Source: Verrucomicrobiota bacterium
GTDB taxonomy: Bacteria; Verrucomicrobiota; Verrucomicrobiia; Limisphaerales; UBA9464
Length of the DNA: 64,000 nt
NCBI GenBank assembly: GCA_947454705.1
Contig: CANGKZ010000014.1
Coordinates: 1 to 64,000, forward strand
Direction: 5' to 3'
Shown: positions 7,718-15,026 of the stretch, in pieces
Layout: each line of letters opens with the position of its first letter
Position numbering within the stretch: the first letter of the stretch is position 1
The notes under the pieces: generated by a model
The model's input: the letters and a program-made list of their open reading frames with translations, nothing else
Database searches by the model: none
What the model was told of the DNA's origin: nothing
Program-made: the position numbers and the translations under genes

Positions 7718-10700
7718 ATGGATGCCGCTGATTTTGCCGGGTTTGACACCGATGCAGCCCGCCAGTTTCTGGCTGAATTGCCGACGGAGGTGCGTCGCCG
7801 CGGAGAGCGGCTTGAGGCGGAGGGCGCCGTGGTGGAGATCACCTGCGATTCCCCGGGCGGCCTGTACGTCGCCGCGCTGAAAACTCCCGAGCCGGTGGAA
7901 ACCCGGCTGACCTTTGACGCAGAGACGCGTTCGTGGTGGGAAACCTGCACTTGTCCGGCAGGTGGCGGATGCGAGCACTCGGCGGCCGCGATGCGCCATT
8001 TGCTCGGCGAACACGGCTCGGTGGCGGTCCGAAATCTCAGCGCCGAGAAGCCCAAGGCTCGCAAGCTCACCCCGAACGCCTCGGGAACCTTTTCCGGCGG
8101 TCAGCTCATGCAGCTCGCGACGGCCGGGGCGGGACGGGTGCTCACCCGGACGGAATCGGAATTCGTCGCGAAGGTGGAGGATCGCTTCAGCCGGCTTTCT
8201 CAGAAACCGTTTTTGACCGGCGAGGATTTGCTGGAATTGGGCATCCGCTATCAGGGCCCGCACGCCTGGGAGAAGCTGGACCTCTGGCCCAGCCCGCCGC
8301 GTGCGATTCAGGAATTCTGGAACTACATCGCCCTCGCCGCCGAGGAACGCGAACTCAAGTACCCCGGGTTCATGAAGGCGATCACCTCGCTCGATGAACT
8401 CCGGGAAAAAGTCGCGGTCTGGCGGCGTGGTCGTGATGTCGAACGGTGGCGTCAGCTGCTGAATCATGTTCAACCCACCACCACCGCCGATTCCTCCGAA
8501 CCGGAAGGCGTGGAGCTTCGCATGCGTCTCACCGCAGAGGAAGTGCTGGTGGAGTACCGCAAGGCCGGCGCTCCGGACTGGGCGTTGATCAAGCCCGGGC
8601 GGTTCAAAGATTTTGATGAGAAGTCGGGCGACGACCTGGCCCCCGAGCTGGCTTTGCTTTGGCAGCCGCTCGCCCAGCGCGCCCGGTATGGATACGCCGT
8701 CAATCTGGTGTACCACGAGACCCAGACGCGGCGTTTGCTGAACCGATTGCTGCGCCTGCCGAGCCTCGCCCCGTACATCGTGGGGTCCGATGGCGAACCG
8801 CTTCAACGCCCGGAAGAACCGTTGCGATGGAACCTGGTGCCGGCTTCGGATGAGTCCGAGGACTACCTGTTTCGTCTGCAAAAGTCCGACGGCAGCCCGG
8901 CTCCCAAGCCGCTGATTATTCTTCCCGGCCGGCCCACGCTTCTCGTGACGCAAGATTCCGTATGGAGCAGCGCGCCGATTGAAGATCGTGCCGTGGATCC
9001 GACCGTGGAAACCCGCATTCCGGCACCGGCGCTGGAAACCGCCGCCGGGGTGCGATTCCTCCAACTGCACGGCGTTCCCCTGCCCCCGCGTCTCGCGGAT
9101 CGGGTGGAAACCGTGAAGCTCCGGCCGATGATCCGGGGCGAGCTCCGGACCATCGCGTTCGGCAACGATACGGAATACGCAGTGCTCGAAGTGGTTTCCG
9201 TTCGTGAGGACGGGACGATTCAAGAGCGATGGAACGGCACGGCCTGGGTTGAGGATGCCAACGCCCCGGCCCCCGGGGATCGATTGGTCACCTACGACCG
9301 GAGCGGACTCCAGGAAGCGGTGCGCCAGCTTGAGCCCTCGGGCTTCAAGTGGGATTTCGCGCGTCAACGCTGGCTCATGCGTGTGACCGCCAAGTTCCCG
9401 GACCTGTTCCTGAATTGGATCACCTCGCTTCCGCGCGAAGTGCAGCTCGAACTTCGCGGCGAACTCGGCTCGCTGAGCCAGGCGTCGATCGCCGGACAGA
9501 TCCGTCTGGAGCTGGAGCCCGCGGAATCGGGCGGGACCGATTGGTTCGATCTCAAAGTCATTCTCGACGTCGCCGACGCCCAACTCACCCAGGACGAGAT
9601 TCGCGCGCTCATGGATGCCCGCGGCAAATGGGTCCGACTCGGAACCAAGGGCTGGCGGAAACTCGAATTCAAACTCACCGAGGACGAGGACAACCAACTC
9701 GCCCGCATGGGAATCAATCCGCACGAACTTTCCGCGGAACCCCAGCGCATCCACGCCTTGCAGCTGGCCGATCCCGCGGCCGAGGCATTCCTCGGAAAGG
9801 AAATCTTCCGAGCCCTGCGGAATCGTGCAGAAGAAATCCGCGCCCGCGTCACGCCCGATGTTCCCAAGACGCTGCTGGCCGACCTGCGCCCGTATCAGCG
9901 CGATGGCTTTCACTTCCTGTGCTACCTCGCGGCGAATCGGTTTGGTGGAATCCTGGCCGACGACATGGGCCTTGGAAAAACCCTCCAAACCCTCGCCTGG
10001 ATCGCCTGGTTGCGCGCGTTGCCGTTCGATCAGCAGGGCGAAACGGTGTCCGCCCCGCCCACCGGCAAGCGCACCAAGAAATCCAAGGCCGCGGCCGCAG
10101 CTGCTGCGGATCCGGTCGAAACGCCGTTGCGCCGCCCGTTCCTCGTGGTCTGCCCGAAGTCGGTCACCGACAACTGGCGTGCCGAAGCCGCGCGGTTCAT
10201 TCCCGGATTGGAAGTCCGCGTGTGGCCCGCTGAAGAAGTGAAGCTCCTCGCGCTCCAGGCCGGCAGCGCGGAACTGCACGTCATCAACTACAACCAGCTC
10301 CGCATCATCGGCGAATCGCTTTCCAAGGTGCAGTTCCACGCGGTCATCCTCGACGAAGGACAGTACATCAAGAATCCCTCGAGCATCACCGCCCAGCTCG
10401 CCCGGGGATTGAATGCCGCCCACCGATTGATCCTCTCCGGCACGCCGATTGAAAACCGGCTCATGGATCTGTGGAGCCTGATGAGCTTCGCCATGCCCGG
10501 AATCCTTGGATCTCGCACGGAGTTCGCGCGGCTGTTCGATTCCAAGACCGATCCCCTGGCCCGACGCCGTCTGGCCGCGCGGGTGCGTCCGTTCCTGCTT
10601 CGCCGAACCAAGAGCCAGGTTGCCCGCGATCTGCCCGACCGCGTGGAAGAAGACCTCTTCTGCGAATTGGAAGGCGAACAAAAGGTGCTCTACCGCGCCG

Positions 10701-11353
10701 AGCTCAAGCGCGCGCAGTCGATGCTGCTCCGGGTCAACACCCCTGCGGCCCTCGCGAAACACCGGTTCAATTTCCTCACCTCGCTGCTGCGGCTGCGTCA
10801 GATCTGCTGCGACCCACGTCTGGTTCAGGCCGAGTCCAAGGCCGAATCCGCCAAGGTGGAGGCGTTGTTGGAGACGCTCGAACCCTTGATCGAAGAAGGT
10901 CAGAAGGTGCTCGTATTCTCCCAGTTCGTGGAAATGCTCGAACTGCTCCGCACCGCCATCACCGCGCGCGGGTGGCCGAATTCCTTCCTCGTCGGTGCCA
11001 CGGAAAACCGCGGCGATCTCGTCCGCGCATTCCAGGAACAGGAAGGCGCGTCGGTGTTCCTCATCTCGCTCAAGGCGGGCGGCTTCGGACTCAATCTCAC
11101 CGCGGCGAGCTATGTGATTCTCTTCGATCCCTGGTGGAATCCCGCCGTGGAAGCCCAGGCCATCGATCGAACCCATCGCATCGGCCAGACCCAAAAGGTC
11201 ATGGCGTATCGACTGCTCATCAAAAACAGCGTCGAGGAAAAGATCCGCGCCCTGCAGCGCACCAAGTCGAATCTTGCCAGCGATCTCCTCGGCGAAGAGA
11301 CCTTTTCGCAGGGGCTCACGCTGGAAGACTTCCAATTCCTGCTGGCGGATTGA
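7718..11353 (+). CDS. SNF2-family helicase with N-terminal SWIM zinc finger
   Basis: A 1211-residue ATP-dependent DNA translocase, predicted cytoplasmic. The SWIM finger is CTCPAGGGCEH (residues about 77-87, CxCx5CxH). A long middle region (about 90-720) is the extension common to bacterial SNF2 proteins of this type, with no motif I can name. The ATPase begins with GGILADDMGLGKT (Walker A about 748-755), the Walker B box is LDEGQ (about 877-881) rather than DEAQ, and motif III is LSGTPIENRLMDLWSL. The helicase C domain has VLVFSQFVEML, LKAGGFGLNLTAA and DRTHRIGQ. The family remodels protein-DNA or RNA polymerase complexes, and some members sit in defence loci, but the neighbours here give no defence context. 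The ATG at 7718 lacks a Shine-Dalgarno sequence. Confidence 0.93.
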   Translation: MDAADFAGFDTDAARQFLAELPTEVRRRGERLEAEGAVVEITCDSPGGLYVAALKTPEPVETRLTFDAETRSWWETCTCPAGGGCEHSAAAMRHLLGEHGSVAVRNLSAEKPKARKLTPNASGTFSGGQLMQLATAGAGRVLTRTESEFVAKVEDRFSRLSQKPFLTGEDLLELGIRYQGPHAWEKLDLWPSPPRAIQEFWNYIALAAEERELKYPGFMKAITSLDELREKVAVWRRGRDVERWRQLLNHVQPTTTADSSEPEGVELRMRLTAEEVLVEYRKAGAPDWALIKPGRFKDFDEKSGDDLAPELALLWQPLAQRARYGYAVNLVYHETQTRRLLNRLLRLPSLAPYIVGSDGEPLQRPEEPLRWNLVPASDESEDYLFRLQKSDGSPAPKPLIILPGRPTLLVTQDSVWSSAPIEDRAVDPTVETRIPAPALETAAGVRFLQLHGVPLPPRLADRVETVKLRPMIRGELRTIAFGNDTEYAVLEVVSVREDGTIQERWNGTAWVEDANAPAPGDRLVTYDRSGLQEAVRQLEPSGFKWDFARQRWLMRVTAKFPDLFLNWITSLPREVQLELRGELGSLSQASIAGQIRLELEPAESGGTDWFDLKVILDVADAQLTQDEIRALMDARGKWVRLGTKGWRKLEFKLTEDEDNQLARMGINPHELSAEPQRIHALQLADPAAEAFLGKEIFRALRNRAEEIRARVTPDVPKTLLADLRPYQRDGFHFLCYLAANRFGGILADDMGLGKTLQTLAWIAWLRALPFDQQGETVSAPPTGKRTKKSKAAAAAAADPVETPLRRPFLVVCPKSVTDNWRAEAARFIPGLEVRVWPAEEVKLLALQAGSAELHVINYNQLRIIGESLSKVQFHAVILDEGQYIKNPSSITAQLARGLNAAHRLILSGTPIENRLMDLWSLMSFAMPGILGSRTEFARLFDSKTDPLARRRLAARVRPFLLRRTKSQVARDLPDRVEEDLFCELEGEQKVLYRAELKRAQSMLLRVNTPAALAKHRFNFLTSLLRLRQICCDPRLVQAESKAESAKVEALLETLEPLIEEGQKVLVFSQFVEMLELLRTAITARGWPNSFLVGATENRGDLVRAFQEQEGASVFLISLKAGGFGLNLTAASYVILFDPWWNPAVEAQAIDRTHRIGQTQKVMAYRLLIKNSVEEKIRALQRTKSNLASDLLGEETFSQGLTLEDFQFLLAD

Positions 11354-11506
11354 TCGGATCCCACCCCGGTTGGGGGGTGTGCCATAAGGATTCTTTGAGG
11401 CGGTGAAACTCGGGGCTTGATTGGGCTAATGTTCCGGCCAATCTCGCTCTGTTCCCCATAGGTAGTTTCACAGGAGTAATCTCTCCCTTACTCGCATCCT
11501 CATCCC

Positions 11507-14500
11507 ATGTCATATCCATCCAATCCCCATTCCCGGTCGCGTTACGCGCTCGCGTTGATGCTGGCAGCCTCGGCTGCCCTGGCCTCGATCCAGGCCAAGA
11601 CCATTACCGTTACGACCACGAACAACGACAACCCTGCAGCGGGCAGCGTCTCGTTGAAGCAGGCCATCGCCCAGTTGGCCGATGGCGACGTAATCCAGTT
11701 CAACATTCCCGGAGCCGGACCCCACGTGATCGCCACCCCGTTGGGAGGCTACGCTCAGATCACGGCGAATAATGTGACCATCGATGGTTACTCCCAGCCC
11801 GGATCGAAGCCGAACAGCAACGGAATCCTCGGGGGCAACAATGCGGTGATCGACATCGTGCTCGATTCCACCGGAAACGAGTCCGGTCCGAGCGCTGATC
11901 CGGGTGCTCCGGATCAAGTCACCCGCCGTTCCACCCGCATGCTGATGTCGGGCTACGGCGACAGTGAAAACGCCATTCTGGGTGTGGTCGGCGGCGACGG
12001 ATTCAAGGTGCGCGGGTTGTCCTTCATTGGCCGCCCGACCGATGGGAGCACCGGGGATCCTGCGATCTACGCGATCGCCCTCGCCCAGGAAGCCAAGAAC
12101 GCCAAGGTGCAGGGCTGCTGGTTCGGATTGAAGCCCGGTGATCCGTACACCATGGAGAGCATCAAGCCGGTCACCGATGCGGTGGCGGCCTTCCGGTATC
12201 GCACCGGTGGCGATGTCTATTCCGGTGGGCTCACCGTGGGCACCGACGGTGACGGCACGGCCGACGTGCAGGAATTCAACGTCGTGGTCGGAACGCACAT
12301 CGCGCTCGCCATCGAAGCGCCCGATCTCCGCGTCTCCGGCAACTACATCAACGTGTTCCCGGACGGCGTGACCTTCGTGGACGTCGAAGCCATGAACGGA
12401 GTGTATCAGGCCGCCGGACGCAGCGGTGGTGATGCCAGCATCGAGTTCATGGAAAACGGCCGCGTGACCGACAACACCATCATCGGCACCAACGGCGACG
12501 GAAAGAGCGACGGCAACGAGCGCAACATCGTGGCCCATCCGTTCTACAGCCACGACATCGAGTTCTACAGCGCGGCGAACAACCTGGTGGTCGCCGGCAA
12601 CTACTTCGGTGTCGGAGTGGACGGCACCACCGCCCAGCCCGCCCTCACGGCCGTCACTCCGGATCTGATCTCCCTCCCCGGAGGCAACGCGTCGATTCGT
12701 GTTGGATCCAACGGAGACGGCGTCAGCGACGACATCGAGGGCAACGTGGTGTTCAATCAACCCGGTGGCCGCTTCGTGCAATCCGGCGTCACCACTCCAA
12801 TCACCGCACGTCGCAACCGTTTCGTGAACGCGGCCTTCGCCGGCTTCCCGTTTGCCGACGGCGCCGACAACCGTCCGTACGCCGACTACTACGCGTCGGC
12901 CATCGACAATCCCTCCAACGGAGTCGTGCCCACGATCACCTCGATCACCGACGGAATCCTGACTGGAACTCTTCCCGCGCCCAAGGCCGGCACCTACACG
13001 AAGAGCGTCGTGGACATCTACGTCGTCGATAAGAAGGCAGCCGACGCCGGGCTCAATCTGCCGGGCACCTATGCCGGTTCCTTTGCCGATGGCGGCACGG
13101 GCGACCAGGATTCCGCTGCCAACAAGTTCAAGGTGGACCTTCGCGGCCTGCCGATCGCACCGGGTGACTCGATTGCCCTTGCGGTCACCTACACCTCGGC
13201 CGCCGCGGGCACGCCGGGAACCAACTCCATCACCGGACCGCTCTCGCTGGCATCGGTGGCAAATCTCCCGGTCATCATTCCGGGCAGCGTCGAATCCATC
13301 GGCCTCACCCGCATCGTTCCCGACAAGCCGATCAACGTTCCCCAAAACGATTCGCTCGGAAACTGGGAGCCGTACGCCAGCGTCGTCGGCACCACGACCT
13401 TCGTGATCGAGGGCAACACCTTCGCGGATGGATATGATTCCACCTCGGATGGACGCCAGCGCTACGTGGTCGCGCTCCAGCCCGCGGACGGCAAGGCTGG
13501 CAAGACGGTCGAAGGCTTCTACAACGACGCCAAGCAGCCGTATGCCGGACCGGTCAACGCCTCGCGTCAGAACGGCAACCCCGGCCGTGTCGCCGGTGAC
13601 ACCCGCCCCGGGGCCACTCACTACATCGTCGGCGGCGAAGCCTCCCCGCACGTGTTCCTCGATCAATTCGGCTCCGACAATCGTTGGACGCTCGGTTTTG
13701 ATCGGTTGGTGGACGGCCGCTACGGCACGGTTCAAACCTTTGACCTGAACCTCAGCACGGTCACTCCGACCCCGCTCATGAAGGCGGCAGATTCCTCCAA
13801 CGGCCGTCTCAAATCTGGGACTGCTGCTGGCAACCAAATCTCCCGCTACGGCGGCGATGTCGTGGGCCTCGGCAACGGCAACTTCCTCTCCGTGGTGGAA
13901 GATCGCTCGCACGTGATCGCTCCGGTGGACGCGGTGATCGCCACGATCTTCGCCCCGGATGGCACGGTGGTGAAGGATTCGTTCGTCGTCGCCAACAGCG
14001 ACATCTGGGCCAACGTCGCCGCCTTCCAGGGCGGATTCGCCGTGCGCTGCAAACCGCAGGATGGATCGGCGGGCCGCGTCATCTACCTGTTCGACAATGC
14101 CGGCAATCCGAAGGGCGTGATCAACCAGACCTCGTCCGGAGCCAGCTTCGACGGCGGACGCGGCGATGGCACGCGCATCGCGGGCCACGTGAATTCGCCC
14201 TACATCTACCTCACCGGAAAAGTCACCGATGCCCAGGTGGTGAAGGTGGCCGTGTGGGATACGCGCGATCCGCAGCGGTCCGCGACCTTTGATGTCAGCG
14301 AGCCTGCGTTCGTCGGCAACAACGACCGCGCCAACCTCGCCGTGGACGCGTTGAACCGCGTGACGGTTTCTTGGGTTTCCAGCCCCGATGGGTACGAAGC
14401 CAACCAGGTGGCGGCCCGCGTGCTGGCCTTCAATGGCGACACAATGAAGTTCACCGCATTGACCCCGAGCTTCTTCCCGTTCGTGAACGCGGCGAAGACC

Positions 14501-14905
14501 GGCGGCATCCGCACCCTCCAGATGAGCGTCGCCATGACCACGCGTCAGATCTGCGTCGCCGCCAAGGGTGAGATCAACCTGCAGAACAAGCCCGCGCAGG
14601 GCGCCACGATCAACGCCTCGACGGGAGCCCCGTTGAAGGAGTTGAACTTCTACACCGTGTTCTCGCATCCCGCCCCTCAGGATGATCCAACGCCTGCAGT
14701 CGGCGGCGGCAGCAGCCTCACGGTCACCGCGACGAAGTCCGGGGCAAATCTGGTGCTGACCTGGACCGGAGGCAGCGGGCCGTTTGTTGTGCAGAAGAAG
14801 GCGGCAATCACCGATGCCTGGACGGACGCCACCTCCACATCGGATCGCACCTTCAGCATTCCAGCGTCGGCCGCAACCGGCTTCTACCGCGTGACGGCAC
14901 CCTGA
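11507..14905 (+). CDS. Large secreted protein with beta-helix-like N-terminal region and Verrucomicrobia-type C-terminal tail
   Basis: 1132 residues. Residues about 13-30 (ALALMLAASAALASIQA) form a Sec signal peptide. The next part (TITVTTTNNDNPAAGSVSLKQAI) resembles the opening of CSLREA/right-handed parallel beta-helix proteins, and repeated short patterns such as VSGNYI, VTDNTI and VVAGNYFGV fit beta-helix coils up to about residue 450. The rest looks like beta-sandwich or propeller material. The last 60 residues (TKSGANLVLTWTGG through GFYRVTAP) match a tail shared with three other giant proteins in this window. No catalytic motif is seen, so polysaccharide binding, lyase activity or a surface role are all possible. 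It is a monocistronic gene followed by a strong terminator. Confidence 0.72.
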   Translation: MSYPSNPHSRSRYALALMLAASAALASIQAKTITVTTTNNDNPAAGSVSLKQAIAQLADGDVIQFNIPGAGPHVIATPLGGYAQITANNVTIDGYSQPGSKPNSNGILGGNNAVIDIVLDSTGNESGPSADPGAPDQVTRRSTRMLMSGYGDSENAILGVVGGDGFKVRGLSFIGRPTDGSTGDPAIYAIALAQEAKNAKVQGCWFGLKPGDPYTMESIKPVTDAVAAFRYRTGGDVYSGGLTVGTDGDGTADVQEFNVVVGTHIALAIEAPDLRVSGNYINVFPDGVTFVDVEAMNGVYQAAGRSGGDASIEFMENGRVTDNTIIGTNGDGKSDGNERNIVAHPFYSHDIEFYSAANNLVVAGNYFGVGVDGTTAQPALTAVTPDLISLPGGNASIRVGSNGDGVSDDIEGNVVFNQPGGRFVQSGVTTPITARRNRFVNAAFAGFPFADGADNRPYADYYASAIDNPSNGVVPTITSITDGILTGTLPAPKAGTYTKSVVDIYVVDKKAADAGLNLPGTYAGSFADGGTGDQDSAANKFKVDLRGLPIAPGDSIALAVTYTSAAAGTPGTNSITGPLSLASVANLPVIIPGSVESIGLTRIVPDKPINVPQNDSLGNWEPYASVVGTTTFVIEGNTFADGYDSTSDGRQRYVVALQPADGKAGKTVEGFYNDAKQPYAGPVNASRQNGNPGRVAGDTRPGATHYIVGGEASPHVFLDQFGSDNRWTLGFDRLVDGRYGTVQTFDLNLSTVTPTPLMKAADSSNGRLKSGTAAGNQISRYGGDVVGLGNGNFLSVVEDRSHVIAPVDAVIATIFAPDGTVVKDSFVVANSDIWANVAAFQGGFAVRCKPQDGSAGRVIYLFDNAGNPKGVINQTSSGASFDGGRGDGTRIAGHVNSPYIYLTGKVTDAQVVKVAVWDTRDPQRSATFDVSEPAFVGNNDRANLAVDALNRVTVSWVSSPDGYEANQVAARVLAFNGDTMKFTALTPSFFPFVNAAKTGGIRTLQMSVAMTTRQICVAAKGEINLQNKPAQGATINASTGAPLKELNFYTVFSHPAPQDDPTPAVGGGSSLTVTATKSGANLVLTWTGGSGPFVVQKKAAITDAWTDATSTSDRTFSIPASAATGFYRVTAP

Positions 14906-14936
14906 GTCCCGATAACGCGATTCATCGGGTAAAAAC

Positions 14937-14970
14937 AAACGGGGCGGCTTTCAATGGCCGCCCCGTTTTT
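14937..14970 (+). terminator. Rho-independent terminator between convergent genes
   Basis: A 12-bp perfect stem, AAACGGGGCGGC / GCCGCCCCGTTT, with an 8-base loop is followed by T residues. It lies 31 bp after the stop of the 1132-residue secreted protein. The A-run before the left arm means it can also serve the convergent minus-strand gene. Confidence 0.9.
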
Positions 14971-15026
14971 CTTGGGTTGGGTCGCAACAGACGCACGTAC
15001 CTCTCGGGTACCCCGTTCGCGCAAAC

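Noticed and set aside
7709-11335. 1208-residue antisense ORF opposite the SNF2 gene
   Set aside because: It lies in a mirrored reading frame of a gene with clear helicase motifs, is rich in Glu, Gly, Arg and His-type shadow composition, and has no family motif; high GC third positions keep such frames open.
7718-11353. Reading the SNF2 gene as part of a defence island
   Set aside because: Neighbours are a CotH-like protein and a secreted structural protein; no nuclease, methyltransferase or other defence gene adjoins it.
11510-14938. 1142-residue antisense ORF opposite the beta-helix-like protein
   Set aside because: The sense frame has a signal peptide, recognisable repeats and the shared tail; the antisense frame has none and ends in the terminator.
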